Shown piece by piece: positions 25,221 to 34,880 of a stretch of 64,000 bases of DNA. Source of the stretch: JACVRN01 sp036389255 (lineage in GTDB: Bacteria; Acidobacteriota; Blastocatellia; Pyrinomonadales; Pyrinomonadaceae); NCBI GenBank assembly GCA_036389255.1, contig DASVQI010000001.1, forward strand, positions 1 through 64,000. The letters are read 5' to 3'. A model generated the notes under the pieces. The model did not search any database, was not told where the DNA came from, and was given only the letters and a program-made list of their open reading frames with translations. A program made the translations under genes and the position numbers. Each line of letters begins with the position of its first letter. The stretch's first letter is position 1.

Positions 25221-27392
25221 ATGAAGCAGATTTTTTTGTGTCTTGCCATATTGCTTACGGCGCATGTCTCATACGCACAGAGCGGGTTCGAGCTAAGAAT
25301 CAAAGACGAGGCGACCAGAGAAGCGGTCGCGGGCGCAACCGTTACGGTCAAGAGCACGGGAGTCACTGCGACTACGGATGCTCAGGGCATAGCCGTGTTG
25401 TACGGCATACCCGAAGGCGAGCAAATAGTCGTTGTCTTCTCTCCCGGCTATGAAACCAGAGAGTTGAAGCTCACTTTCCCGCTCACTAACCGGAGCGAGA
25501 GCCTGATTTTCATAAGAGTCGCCAATGAGGTGGGCGAAGTGACCGTCACCTCCACCCGCACGGGCCGGGAGATTGACGACGAGCCTACCCGCGTGGAGGC
25601 CATAGACGAAGAAGAGATTGACGAGAAGAGCAACATGCGCCCTTCCAACGTCTCTATGGTTCTCAATGAAAGCACCGGCATCAAGGTGCAGCAGACTTCG
25701 GCCACCTCCAACACTCAGAGCGTCCGCATACAGGGGCTCGACGGCAGGTACACTCAGCTACTGAAGGACGGCTTTCCGGCGTTCGGCGGATTTTCCGGGA
25801 GCCTGAGCCTGCTGGACATTCTGCCGCTCGACCTGAAGCAGGTGGAGATAATCAAAGGCCCTTCGGCCACCTTTTATGGCGGAGGCGCGATTGCCGGAGT
25901 GATTAACTTCATAAGCCGCGAGCCCGTAGACGAGCCGGTCACGTCTCTGCTCTTCAATCAGACCTCTGCTTTGGGCACGGACTTTTCCATCTTCAATTCA
26001 AGGAAGCTTGAGCGGTTCGGCTACACGTTTCTGGGCTCCGTAAATTATCAGAAGCAGTACGACGTTGACCGGGACGATTTCACAGAGCTGCCTCGTACAA
26101 GCTCTTTCACCCTGAGCCCGCGCGCCTTCTTCTACCTTAACGATAAGACCCGTCTGGTGATTGGAAACTCGACCTCTTACCAGAACCGTAGGGGCGGCGA
26201 TGTCTTTGTCATTCGCGGCCAAGCGGACGCGGTACACAGGTATTTCGAGAAGAACAATTCGTTGCGCAACATCACCACCTTGCAGCTTGAGAGGGAGTTC
26301 GCGGACGGGAGCCGTCTCGTAGCCAAACAGAGCCTTGCCTTTTTCAAACGCGAGATAGAGATTCCCGATTACCTCTTCAGGGGGCGGCAGTTCAATTCCT
26401 ACACTGACATCTCATACCTGCGCACGGTGAAGAATCACGTGCTGGTCTTGGGCTTCAACGCCGTACATGACAGATTCAAAGAGAGGCAGGCGAGCAACAG
26501 CACCTTGGCCCCGCGAGACGAGAGCCGCACCACGTTCGGCGGGTACGCGCAGGACAGCTTCAGCATTACAGAGAAGCTATTGCTGGAAGCAGGCTTTCGA
26601 CTCGATTACGTCAAAGGCTACGGCCTTTTCCCTCTGCCCAGAGTCTCTGCGCTCTACAGGTTCAACAATAAGCTGAGCAGCCGTTTGAGCCTTGGGCTTG
26701 GCTATAAAGCGCCTACCATCTTCACGGAAGAGGCCGAAACACTTCTCTTCAGGAACGTGCTGCCCGTAGGCAATACTCTCAAGGCAGAACGCAGCCGGGG
26801 TGGGACTTTCGACCTTAACTACAGGAACAGCGTGGGAGAAAATCTCTCCTACTCGCTCAACCAGATGTTCTTCTACACGGAGATTGAAGACCCTCTGGTA
26901 TTGCTGGCCGGTTCGGGCGGCGTTTTCGGTTTCGCAAACGCCGGGGAGCCTATCAGGAGCAAAGGCTTTGAGACGAACCTGCGCGTCTCTTATCTGATGG
27001 CGAAATTGTTTGTGGGCTACACCTTCACGGACGCTAAGGCGAAGTATCTAACGGGCAACCAGATTTTGCCGCTCACCCCTCGAAGCAAGCTGAACTCGGC
27101 GCTGCTCTTTGAGGAGGATGAGAATTTCAAGGCTGGCATCGAAGCCTACTACACGGGCAGCCAGTATCTGACCAATCGCTTCAGAACGAGGCCCTACTGG
27201 GTGTTAGGCATTTTTGGCGAAAAGAGCTTCGGCAAGTTCAGCCTCTTCATCAATGCCGAAAACATCACGGACACTAGACAGGGCCGCTTCGGCACGGTCG
27301 TCTTCCCGCCGCATCAGAACCCGACCTTCAGCGAGATTTACACACACACAGAGGGCCGAGTCTTCAACGGCGGTATTAAAATCAGGCTCTAA
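25221..27392 (+). CDS. TonB-dependent outer membrane receptor
   Basis: 723 residues. Signal peptide MKQIFLCLAILLTAHVSYAQ, then a carboxypeptidase-regulatory-like beta domain (residues about 22-100, VAGATVTVKSTGVTATTDAQ), a TonB box region (GEVTVTSTRTGREID), the plug domain with VRIQGLDGRYTQLLKDG and QVEIIKGPSATFYGGGAIAG, and a beta barrel that ends in the typical GGIKIRL. It imports an unknown ligand using TonB energy. No TonB, ExbB or ExbD gene is nearby, and the TPR/TonB lipoprotein at 8472 is not an obvious partner. Confidence 0.93.
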   Translation: MKQIFLCLAILLTAHVSYAQSGFELRIKDEATREAVAGATVTVKSTGVTATTDAQGIAVLYGIPEGEQIVVVFSPGYETRELKLTFPLTNRSESLIFIRVANEVGEVTVTSTRTGREIDDEPTRVEAIDEEEIDEKSNMRPSNVSMVLNESTGIKVQQTSATSNTQSVRIQGLDGRYTQLLKDGFPAFGGFSGSLSLLDILPLDLKQVEIIKGPSATFYGGGAIAGVINFISREPVDEPVTSLLFNQTSALGTDFSIFNSRKLERFGYTFLGSVNYQKQYDVDRDDFTELPRTSSFTLSPRAFFYLNDKTRLVIGNSTSYQNRRGGDVFVIRGQADAVHRYFEKNNSLRNITTLQLEREFADGSRLVAKQSLAFFKREIEIPDYLFRGRQFNSYTDISYLRTVKNHVLVLGFNAVHDRFKERQASNSTLAPRDESRTTFGGYAQDSFSITEKLLLEAGFRLDYVKGYGLFPLPRVSALYRFNNKLSSRLSLGLGYKAPTIFTEEAETLLFRNVLPVGNTLKAERSRGGTFDLNYRNSVGENLSYSLNQMFFYTEIEDPLVLLAGSGGVFGFANAGEPIRSKGFETNLRVSYLMAKLFVGYTFTDAKAKYLTGNQILPLTPRSKLNSALLFEEDENFKAGIEAYYTGSQYLTNRFRTRPYWVLGIFGEKSFGKFSLFINAENITDTRQGRFGTVVFPPHQNPTFSEIYTHTEGRVFNGGIKIRL

Positions 27393-27565
27393 TTGTCGGG
27401 CCGTGATAGAAACTTGAAACTATCCGAAGACTTGCGGCATAGAATCGCTCTCTTCAGTCAATCCTTACATAACTATTACAAACCGGTCGGGCTTAAGTTG
27501 TTACCATGCTTGCATGGCACTCATCAAAAGGAGTGTGGGCGAAAACTTTTGAGTAGAGGGGAAAC

Positions 27566-28441
27566 ATGAGCAACGAAACCGGAATCAACAATCGAGACAA
27601 AGGCATCAACTGGACTACTACCGTCTGGATGATAATCTTTCACGCGGGCGCTGTCGCGGCGCTCTTTATGTTTAGCTGGAAAGCTCTCTTTGTCACACTC
27701 TTTCTCTGGTGGGTGTCGGGAAGCCTCGGCATAGGCATGGGCTTTCATCGTCTGTTGACGCACAGGGGCTTCAAGACGCCACGTGCGGTCGAATACTTCC
27801 TGACCGTTTGCGGAACTCTTGCTCTCGAAGGCGGGGCAATCAACTGGGTAGTCACGCACCGCATACATCACGCGCACACTGAAGTACAGGGCAAAGACCC
27901 GCACACGCCGCGCGACGGTCGCTGGTGGGCGCACATGGGCTGGATTCTCAGAGGCACGGCGCAGCAGCACGAAGACGCTGTGCTCTGGCGCTACGCTCCC
28001 GACCTGATGCGAGACCGCGTACACTACTGGATTAACCGTCTCTATTACATTCCGCTCGTCCTGCTGGGAATCGCGCTTTACGCTTTCGGCGGCTGGCCTT
28101 TGGTGATGTGGGGCGTCTTCATACGCGTCACGGTGGGCTTGCACGCTACGTGGCTGGTCAATTCCGCGACGCACCTCTGGGGCAGCCGCAGGTTTGAGAG
28201 CAACGACGATTCTACTAACAACCTATGGGTGGCGCTGATAACCTTCGGTGAGGGCTGGCACAATAACCATCACGCTCACCCGCGCGCCGCACGTCACGGC
28301 GTAGCGTGGTACGAGATAGACATCAACTGGTGGGGAATTCGCACGCTACAGCTTCTGGGTCTGGCAAAGGACATCAAGCTGATAGACGTAACGAAGCACG
28401 CCGCCACGTCAGATGCCGCCCCGCTTCGTAAAGCGGCTTAA
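27566..28441 (+). CDS. Fatty acid (acyl-CoA type) desaturase
   Basis: 291 residues with about four membrane helices and the three histidine boxes of the integral membrane di-iron desaturases: HRLLTH, HRIHH and HNNHH, spaced as in delta-9 desaturases. It inserts a double bond in saturated acyl chains and so sets membrane fluidity; this family usually acts on acyl-CoA or acyl-lipids. The start ATG is about 28 bases after an AAAGGAG at 27529-27535. A short inverted pair (CCATGCTTGCATGG) precedes it. The gene ends just before a hairpin repeat. Confidence 0.9.
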   Translation: MSNETGINNRDKGINWTTTVWMIIFHAGAVAALFMFSWKALFVTLFLWWVSGSLGIGMGFHRLLTHRGFKTPRAVEYFLTVCGTLALEGGAINWVVTHRIHHAHTEVQGKDPHTPRDGRWWAHMGWILRGTAQQHEDAVLWRYAPDLMRDRVHYWINRLYYIPLVLLGIALYAFGGWPLVMWGVFIRVTVGLHATWLVNSATHLWGSRRFESNDDSTNNLWVALITFGEGWHNNHHAHPRAARHGVAWYEIDINWWGIRTLQLLGLAKDIKLIDVTKHAATSDAAPLRKAA

Positions 28442-28445
28442 GACA

Positions 28446-28530
28446 GAAGTAAAAAGGTGAAAAGGCAAAAGTGAAGAACGGGTTAAGCCCTTTCTGACTC
28501 TTGCCTTTTTACTTTTGCCTTTCGGCTTCT
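28446..28530. repeat. Dispersed hairpin repeat, copy A
   Basis: The arms AAAAAGGTGAAAAGGCAAAA and TTGCCTTTTTACTTTTGCC are near-inverted copies around a short central loop. The same arm sequences occur at 34803-34880, 40336-40435 and 58930-58998, always in short intergenic gaps. It lies between the desaturase and kinase genes and may act as a terminator. Confidence 0.65.
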
Positions 28531-28542
28531 TAAAATGGCTCT

Positions 28543-29442
28543 ATGCGCGTCATTGCTCGCAGGAAGTCTGTCTATTTCTTTATCACGCTGGGCTCCTGCC
28601 TCGTGGCTCTGGCGATTGCGCTCAACGTCGGCTGGATTCTACTGAACTGGCGAGAGGTGGCGCTGCTCGTCCTCGGCATAGTCTTCTTCGGGCTGATTAT
28701 CACGGGCGTAGTCCTCAACACTACCTTTTTGATTCGAGAGATAAGGCGCAACGAGCAGCACGACGCTTTTATCAATGCCGTGACGCACGAGCTGAAGACG
28801 CCTATCACCAGCATTCGCCTCTATCTGGAAACGTTAAAAACGCGCGAGGTGACGGAAGCCCAGCGCCAAGAGTTTTACGAGATTATACTGGCCGATACAA
28901 ACAGGCTACTGCACACGGTCGAGCAAGTCTTGCGCGCGGGCCGCACGGGCGATAAGCGGCGGCAACTGAATCGCTCCGTGGTTGACTTGAGCGAGATGGT
29001 CAGGGAGTGTCTTGACGTGACGCGCATACAGCATAAGCTGGACGAGGGGGCGCTGCGTTACAGCGAGGCTCTGGACGAGAAGGGCGCGCGCGTAGTAGGA
29101 GACGCGGACGAGCTGCGCGCGGCCGTCTCAAACCTGCTGGACAACGCCATCAGGTATTCGGACAAGGGAGTGGACGTTGCCGTAGAGGTTGCGGCAATAG
29201 ACGAGAAGCGAGTGGCCGTTCGCATTAGTGACCGGGGCATAGGCATCTCAAGCTCGCAGCTCAAGCGAATCTTCAACCGCTTCTACAGGGCGCAGGGCGC
29301 GTTCATGGCGCGCGTCAAGGGCACAGGGCTGGGCCTCTTCATCGTACACTCCATCGTCAAAAAACATGGCGGCAGGGTCTTCGCGGAGAGCGAAGGCCCG
29401 GGCCACGGCAGCACTTTTACCATTCAACTTCCCAGAGCTTAA
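28543..29442 (+). CDS. Membrane sensor histidine kinase
   Basis: 299 residues. Two membrane helices (about residues 11-32 and 40-63) with almost no extracytoplasmic loop, so the signal is probably sensed in the membrane or by a partner. HisKA follows with H82 in FINAVTHELKTPITS, then HATPase with NLLDNAIRYS and DRGIGIS, and GTGLGLFIVHSIVKKHGG. The response regulator follows after 13 bases, with the order kinase-regulator, and is its likely partner. Confidence 0.9.
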   Translation: MRVIARRKSVYFFITLGSCLVALAIALNVGWILLNWREVALLVLGIVFFGLIITGVVLNTTFLIREIRRNEQHDAFINAVTHELKTPITSIRLYLETLKTREVTEAQRQEFYEIILADTNRLLHTVEQVLRAGRTGDKRRQLNRSVVDLSEMVRECLDVTRIQHKLDEGALRYSEALDEKGARVVGDADELRAAVSNLLDNAIRYSDKGVDVAVEVAAIDEKRVAVRISDRGIGISSSQLKRIFNRFYRAQGAFMARVKGTGLGLFIVHSIVKKHGGRVFAESEGPGHGSTFTIQLPRA

Positions 29443-29455
29443 GCGGAAACCTGAA

Positions 29456-30256
29456 GTGAGCGCGGTACTCATAGTAGAAGACGAGAAACATCTGGCCGAC
29501 ATCCTGCGCTTTAATCTCGAAGCCGAAGGCTACGATGTAAAGACAGTCGGGGACGGAGAGGCGGCGCTTCATCTGCTCTTTGAAGAGCGCGAGCCCTTCG
29601 ACGTTGTCATACTGGACGTGATGCTTCCCGGCAAGAACGGCTTCGCCGTCGTGTCCGAGATGCGGCAGGCAGGAAAGTTCGTGCCCGTGCTGATACTGAC
29701 GGCGCGCGGTCGGGCCGAAGATGTCCTGCGCGGCTTCGAGTCGGGCGCGGACGATTACCTCCCCAAGCCTTTCGAGCTGACCGTGCTGATTGCGCGCATC
29801 AACGGCCTGCTGCGACGCCGCCAGTGGTTTCATCTGGATCAGAGCGGCGCGACGGCGAGCGAGGCGGGCATCGCCAAGCCCGTCGCGGAAGAGACGGAGA
29901 GCGGCGCAAAGACGAAAGCCTTCGGTGAGCGCGACCTGTTTGTCTTCGGTGGAAAAACGATTGACTTCGGAGCGCTTGAGCTGCGCACCGAGCAGGGACA
30001 GACCGTGCGGCTAACTGTGATGGAGGCCGAAGTCCTGCGCTATCTGCTCAAGCGCGAGGGGCGAGTGGTTTCGCGCAAGTCGCTGCTAGAAGACGTTTGG
30101 GGGCTGCACGAAGACACGGACACGCGCGCCATAGACAACTTCATAGTCCGCCTGAGAAAGTATCTGGAAGAGGAGCCCACCAAGCCAAAGCACCTGCTGA
30201 CGGTCAGGGGCGTAGGCTACCGTTTCGTCACGGACTCGCCCGATAAGACGGATTAA
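29456..30256 (+). CDS. OmpR-family response regulator
   Basis: About 266 residues from the GTG at 29456, which directly precedes the receiver; the frame is open further upstream, but that part lies within the kinase gene. Receiver domain: D9 pocket (IVEDEKH), phosphoacceptor D54 (VVILDVMLPG), LTARG and YLPKPF. After a 30-residue linker comes a winged-helix domain (LTVMEAEVLRYLLKREGRVV, NFIVRLRKYLEEE, TVRGVGYRFV). It should bind DNA when phosphorylated by the kinase encoded just upstream. Targets are unknown. Confidence 0.9.
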   Translation: MSAVLIVEDEKHLADILRFNLEAEGYDVKTVGDGEAALHLLFEEREPFDVVILDVMLPGKNGFAVVSEMRQAGKFVPVLILTARGRAEDVLRGFESGADDYLPKPFELTVLIARINGLLRRRQWFHLDQSGATASEAGIAKPVAEETESGAKTKAFGERDLFVFGGKTIDFGALELRTEQGQTVRLTVMEAEVLRYLLKREGRVVSRKSLLEDVWGLHEDTDTRAIDNFIVRLRKYLEEEPTKPKHLLTVRGVGYRFVTDSPDKTD

Positions 30257-30327
30257 GTAGAACGAATCACGCGCGCCCCCAGCGCGAAACGGACGCGAAT
30301 CAAAGAAAAGCTTCTTCTGCGGACGCT

Positions 30328-30951
30328 TCAGCCAGCGTAGCCCCAGAGCTTTGTCAGCGCATCCATGTCTCCGTTGAACTGGTCGCGGTCGCAGTTTCCA
30401 ACGCCTGGAACCGAATGAGGCTCAGGCCCGACCGAACCGTCCGTGTACTGCCACATAGTCCACGTCGGCCACGTAGGCGGGACGCGCGGCGTGGGGCCGT
30501 ACTCTGAGAGCCAGAACCAGCAGTTGGACAGCACCTCGCTCTTGTTCTCTCCCAATAGTTCCTTGATATACGAGCCGGAATAGAGGCCGGGCCAGCGTCC
30601 CGTGGCCTGTTGTACGTGCGTGACGAACTGTTCTGCGCCGCTCACGGTCATGCTTGAGCCGGACGGGTTCTGTTCGAAATCCAGCACGAGCAGGTCTTGC
30701 GGGCCGGGGTTGACGAAGGAGAGAAAGTGCTGGGCCTGACTTATGGCATCGTCGCCCGTGGCGAAGTGATATACGCCCCACCACAGCCCCGCCGCCTGAG
30801 CCTCGCTCTTGTGACTCAGGTAAGACGGGTCTGTTTCGCTCAGCCCCTGTGTCCCTTTGTGAATGACGCCGACGATGCCTGCGGCCTTGATGTCGGCAAA
30901 GCTCGTTACCTGATTGAAGTGAGACAAATCTATGACCACGTTGATTGCCAT
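30328..30951 (-). CDS. GH25-family lysozyme-like protein
   Basis: 207 residues. GH25 barrel motifs: NVVIDLSHFNQV at the start (the first acidic residue), GVIHKGTQG, WWGVYHFA, and the catalytic pair in LLVLDFEQNP, ending with a TMWQYTDG segment. These enzymes cleave the muramic acid-glucosamine bond of peptidoglycan. No signal peptide is seen, so it would need a holin, lysis or a special export path to reach the wall, which resembles phage or toxin enzymes; no phage genes are nearby. GGAGG seven bases before the ATG supports the start. Confidence 0.86.
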   Translation of the reverse strand: MAINVVIDLSHFNQVTSFADIKAAGIVGVIHKGTQGLSETDPSYLSHKSEAQAAGLWWGVYHFATGDDAISQAQHFLSFVNPGPQDLLVLDFEQNPSGSSMTVSGAEQFVTHVQQATGRWPGLYSGSYIKELLGENKSEVLSNCWFWLSEYGPTPRVPPTWPTWTMWQYTDGSVGPEPHSVPGVGNCDRDQFNGDMDALTKLWGYAG

Positions 30952-31036
30952 CTTTTGAGCCTCCCGAAAGAGATTTGTTCATCGGCTCATCTCTTCATTG
31001 AGTCAATGAAGAGATGAATCAATCTTAAATTCCAGC

Positions 31037-31540
31037 CTATACTTCTGTTGTGCCGACGCTGTCAACGGCGTCGCGTAGTATTGAATCGTCAACGCGGCCA
31101 AGCGCGGCTATGCGGCGCGCGGCCTTGTCGGCAGCTTCCTGTATGATATGGCCCGCGTGTCCTTTGGCCCACTCCCACGTGATTTGATGAGGGCGCGCGG
31201 CTTCGTCCAGCTTCTGCCACCAGTCCAGATTCGATTTGCGACGGAAGCGCCCGGACATGGTTTCAACGACGTAGCGTGAATCCGTGACGACGCGCACGCG
31301 GCAGGGCTCACGAAGAGAGTTCAGGCCAATCGTCGCTGCCGCTATCTCAGCCTGCTGGTTGGTCGCCGTCCCTAAGTAAGTGCCGAAGGCCCGCCACAAT
31401 CCCTTGTAACCCAACAGGGCCACACCGGCGGCGCGCGTGGCCGCCTGACCGTTCCCCAGACTTGAGCCGTCGCAGTAGATGGTCACGAGCTTGGAAGGTT
31501 GGGGGCGGCTGGAAGAATTAGCGGCCTGCTTCTTACTCAT
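31037..31540 (-). CDS. Ribonuclease HI-type protein
   Basis: 167 residues. Motifs of the RNase HI fold are all present: TIYCDGSSLGNG (first Asp), TNQQAEIAA (Glu), VVTDSRYVVETM (second Asp), and WEWAKGHAGH with EAADKAAR (His and last Asp). It removes the RNA strand of RNA-DNA hybrids. The first codons overlap the last codons of the large SMC-like gene by four bases (ATGA), so translation of the two is coupled. A basic Ser/Pro N-terminus (about 15 residues) precedes the domain. A second RNase H gene elsewhere in the genome could make this the specialised copy. Confidence 0.88.
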   Translation of the reverse strand: MSKKQAANSSSRPQPSKLVTIYCDGSSLGNGQAATRAAGVALLGYKGLWRAFGTYLGTATNQQAEIAAATIGLNSLREPCRVRVVTDSRYVVETMSGRFRRKSNLDWWQKLDEAARPHQITWEWAKGHAGHIIQEAADKAARRIAALGRVDDSILRDAVDSVGTTEV

Positions 31541-34500
31541 CCCTGAGCCTTAACTCCTTCCGCCTCCGGCTTCAGCATCTCCTGAGCATTGGTCGTGCCG
31601 GTTCCGCCGTCGCCGTCCCGCGCCACGTGTATCACGTGGTCAACGCTTCCTTCGAAGGTGTCGTCGTGAGAGATGACAAAGAGCTGGTCGAAGTGCTGCA
31701 CCTGCCCAATCTGCTGCGCCAGTCGCTCGCGCCGCTCTGCGTCCATGTTGACCGTCGGCTCATCGAAGAAGGCCATGCGTATGTCCGATAGCTGCTTGAG
31801 AAGCGCGAGCCGTATGGAGAGAGCCGCAGCCATCTGCTCGCCGCCTGAAAGATTCTGAAAGGAGCGCTCGTGCCCCTCTTCTTCCAGTATGATTTCATAA
31901 TCACGCGACCAGCGCAGCGCACGGCTGGCCTCGCCCGTTATCTCGCGGAAAAGCTGGTTGGCCTCTATGGAGATGTTGTAGAGGTAGCTCTCCGTGATGA
32001 TTGGCCCGGCCTGCTTGAGCGTGTCTCGTATAAAGTCGGTGGCCTCGTCCAGCCGCTCCAACCGCTCTTTAGCGCGAAACTCGTCAATCATCGCTTCGCG
32101 CACCTTCGCCAGCCGCTCAATCTCCGCACGAAGCGAAGCCTCGCGCGTGCGGGCCGCTTCGAGTTGAGCCGTGAGAGCCGCCGCGCTCTCCCTGACCAGC
32201 GCCAGCGAGCCGCGCTCAAGCGAGTGCTGCTCGCGGTTGTACGCGGCCGACAGCCTAGCCGTCTCATCCGTGGCCTTTCCGGCTTCAACCGTGATGCGCG
32301 CGGCCTCTTCTTCCGCCTTACTGACTGCGGCCTCGCGCGCGGGCAGTGTGGCCGCGACCGCTTCGCTCGTCAGATATTCACGATGAGCCGCAGCCGTGCG
32401 GTCACGCCCCTCGCGCGCCTCTTCCCATTCGGAGTCAAGGTTCTTGTAGACTTCAAGTTGAAGACGAAGCTCGCTCATCTTCTCTTCCAGCGACCGCAGG
32501 GCGTCACGCGCGCCTTCAAGCTCAAGGCGGCGTGCGGCTTCGCTCTCGGCCTCCGCGCGAAGGCTTGCGGCGCGACCGCGCGGGTCTTTGAGACGACGCA
32601 GCCTCTCTTCCGTCTCTTCTATATCCTTCTCAAGCGGGCCTACGGCTTCGGCGTTGGCGGCGACGGTTGCGCGCTCGTCGCGCTTGCGCTTGCCCTCCTG
32701 CTCTATCTCCGAGAGGCGCTGCTGCAATGGCTTCAACTGCGCGTGGCGCATGGCCGCCTCGCGCACCACAATCAACTCGCCGTCCACACCCATGAGCTTT
32801 GCCCGCAGCTCGCTCAGATGCTCGCGCGAGGCGGGCGGGAGCGCGGCTATCTCAGCGTCTATACGGGCAATGGCCGCCTCTCGCTCCTTCAGCCGCTCGC
32901 TCGCCCCGGAGGCTTGCGCGCGTAGAGTCTCAAGCCTTGATAACTCGCGCTCCGCTTCTCGCGCCTCGCTGAGCAGAGCGGTCAGCCCCGCACGCTCCTT
33001 TTCAAGCACGCCCAGTTGAGCGGTGTTCGACGCTTCCTGTCCCCTGAAATAATCTTCGAGCGTCTGCCCTTCGCCTATGTTCAGGCACCTCTCCGAGAGG
33101 ATAGGGCAGAGGCCGTTTTTGACTTCGCGGCGAAACTTTTCGTCGCGCGAAATCTCTGCGCGCAGGTGCGCCAGTTGCTCGGTAAGCTCCGTTTCGCGCG
33201 TCACTAGGCGAACGACTTCGGCGGCCTTGGCCACGCGCTTCTCAAGCTCGGCTATCTGCTTACGATGGGTTTCAACTTCGCGCCGCAGCCGCACGGCCTC
33301 CTGCTCCTCGCCCCTGCGCTGCGATGAGAGATGCTTGAGGCTGGTCGCGGCCCTTTCCGTGGTGCTGAGGGCCGTCTCTATGCCGAGCCGCTCGCTCTCA
33401 AGGTTTGCGACTCTTTCTTCCGCGCCCTTTCCCTGTTCCGCCTCCCTGACGCGGCTCTTCACCTGCTCGTACTGCGCTCGCAGCTCCTTCAACTCCGCGT
33501 CGAGCAGCGTCACACGCGCCCGCTCGCTCATGGCCTGAGCGCGTAAATCCCTCAGCCGCTCTCGCTCCCGCTCCAGCTCTTCCTGCTCCGTGATTTGGGG
33601 CGCTAGCGCTTCTATGGCCGCCGCAGCCGCGATGGCTCTCTCCAGCGCCTCCTCTATGCGGCGCGCGTCGCCCCGCGAGGCTTCCATGAGGCGGGAAATA
33701 TCGGCCTCCCTGACGCGCAAGGTGTCTCTGGCACGACGCTCTTCATCGAGTCGCGCGAGCGTAGCCAGAGCCTTCAGGTGTCTCTTGTAATCGGCTTCGA
33801 CAGCCTGCTGTCGCTCGCGTGCGCCGACGGCGGCGTCCAACTCTACGCGCGCGTCCCCGAGCCTTCGCTCCGCCGCGTCGCGCTCCACGTTCAGACGCTC
33901 TGCGCGCTGGCGAGTCTCCATCAGACGGCGCTCGCGCTCGTCCATCTCGGCTACGGTAGCCTCGCGCGTCTTAATCTCTTTCTGTAGCTCATCAAGCCGC
34001 GCGCTCAACTCCTGGACAAGACGCGTCGCTTCCTTATGCTCCGCTACAAACTCGTCATAGCGCGAAAGCTGTCCTTCGGCACGGCCTATGCGAACGCTCA
34101 CGTCGTTCAGCCGGTCGTTTATGAGATTGACAGTCTCGCGCAGCCGCTCCGCGCTGTCGCGGTACTCCTCCACCTTCAGCAGACGGTCAAAGGATGCCTT
34201 GCGCTGGTTGGCGGGTCTGAGAAAGTCGGCCGTGAATGTTCCCTGCGCCACGCCTATGGCCGAGTTGAAGAGTGCCCTGATGTCTGTGCCGGGCTCTTCT
34301 ATGCCGAGCAGTTGGCGCAGCTTCGCGGAAACGTCCACCTTCTTTTCGGCCACTTTCATGGACAGGCCGTGGTCGTATATGTAGTAGCCGTTGCCCGTGT
34401 CACGATAGACCGTGTAGAGCCGCTCGTCCGGCGGGGAGCTGATGAAAGAGACGCGCACGGAGCCCTTCTTAGCGCCGCGCCGCAGGAAATCCTCCTTGCT

Positions 34501-34659
34501 GTATTCAAGCGTGTCGAAGAGCGCCCACGCTATCGCTTCAAGGATTGTGGTCTTGCCCGCGCCGTTCTCGCCCGTGATGGCCGTAGTCCCGCGCTCGAAA
34601 TTGAATTCGGAGTGGACGTGCGACTTGATGTTTTCGAGTTCAACCCGTGTGACGTGCAT
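31537..34659 (-). CDS. Rad50/SbcC-like SMC-family ATPase
   Basis: 1040 residues. N-terminal Walker A GENGAGKTT and a Q-loop region (ALFNSAIGVAQGTFTADFL), long coiled coils, a hook, and the C-terminal ABC signature NLSGGEQMAA with Walker B MAFFDEP and a switch His (FVISHDD). At the hook the two cysteines are C518 and C525 (LCPILSERC), a CX6C in place of the usual CPxC zinc hook. Rad50 and SbcC work with a nuclease (Mre11/SbcD), but no SbcD gene is adjacent; an RNase HI gene overlaps instead. It may process DNA ends or hybrids. Confidence 0.88.
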   Translation of the reverse strand: MHVTRVELENIKSHVHSEFNFERGTTAITGENGAGKTTILEAIAWALFDTLEYSKEDFLRRGAKKGSVRVSFISSPPDERLYTVYRDTGNGYYIYDHGLSMKVAEKKVDVSAKLRQLLGIEEPGTDIRALFNSAIGVAQGTFTADFLRPANQRKASFDRLLKVEEYRDSAERLRETVNLINDRLNDVSVRIGRAEGQLSRYDEFVAEHKEATRLVQELSARLDELQKEIKTREATVAEMDERERRLMETRQRAERLNVERDAAERRLGDARVELDAAVGARERQQAVEADYKRHLKALATLARLDEERRARDTLRVREADISRLMEASRGDARRIEEALERAIAAAAAIEALAPQITEQEELERERERLRDLRAQAMSERARVTLLDAELKELRAQYEQVKSRVREAEQGKGAEERVANLESERLGIETALSTTERAATSLKHLSSQRRGEEQEAVRLRREVETHRKQIAELEKRVAKAAEVVRLVTRETELTEQLAHLRAEISRDEKFRREVKNGLCPILSERCLNIGEGQTLEDYFRGQEASNTAQLGVLEKERAGLTALLSEAREAERELSRLETLRAQASGASERLKEREAAIARIDAEIAALPPASREHLSELRAKLMGVDGELIVVREAAMRHAQLKPLQQRLSEIEQEGKRKRDERATVAANAEAVGPLEKDIEETEERLRRLKDPRGRAASLRAEAESEAARRLELEGARDALRSLEEKMSELRLQLEVYKNLDSEWEEAREGRDRTAAAHREYLTSEAVAATLPAREAAVSKAEEEAARITVEAGKATDETARLSAAYNREQHSLERGSLALVRESAAALTAQLEAARTREASLRAEIERLAKVREAMIDEFRAKERLERLDEATDFIRDTLKQAGPIITESYLYNISIEANQLFREITGEASRALRWSRDYEIILEEEGHERSFQNLSGGEQMAAALSIRLALLKQLSDIRMAFFDEPTVNMDAERRERLAQQIGQVQHFDQLFVISHDDTFEGSVDHVIHVARDGDGGTGTTNAQEMLKPEAEGVKAQG

Positions 34660-34802
34660 CTTTCAGTGTGTGTAGAGGTTTTTAGCCCAAGCCTGAAAAG
34701 CTTTCGTCGGCAGAGAAGGCAGGGAAATCAAGCTAGCATACCTCTCAAGCGACGCGCTAAGCCTATCACGGTTTTATCGTTTTACTCTAATGAGCCCCCA
34801 TA

Positions 34803-34880
34803 AAAAAGCAGAAGGCAAAAGTGAAGAAGAAGAGTAACTCGTTCTTCACTTTTGCCTCCCGCGTTTCTACTTTTGACTTC
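34803..34880. repeat. Dispersed hairpin repeat, copy B
   Basis: Left arm GAAGGCAAAAGTGAAGAA and right arm TTCTTCACTTTTGCC are inverted copies around a short loop; the right part continues into a second TACTTTTGAC copy. It separates the SMC-like gene from the TPR gene on the minus strand. Confidence 0.65.

Noticed and set aside
30328..30951. Prophage marker from a lysozyme without signal peptide
   Set aside because: No capsid, tail, holin or integrase gene lies nearby.
31870..32925. 351-codon open frame on the plus strand
   Set aside because: It is antisense to the Rad50-like gene, whose high GC at third positions keeps the opposite frames open; no ribosome binding site or protein motif.
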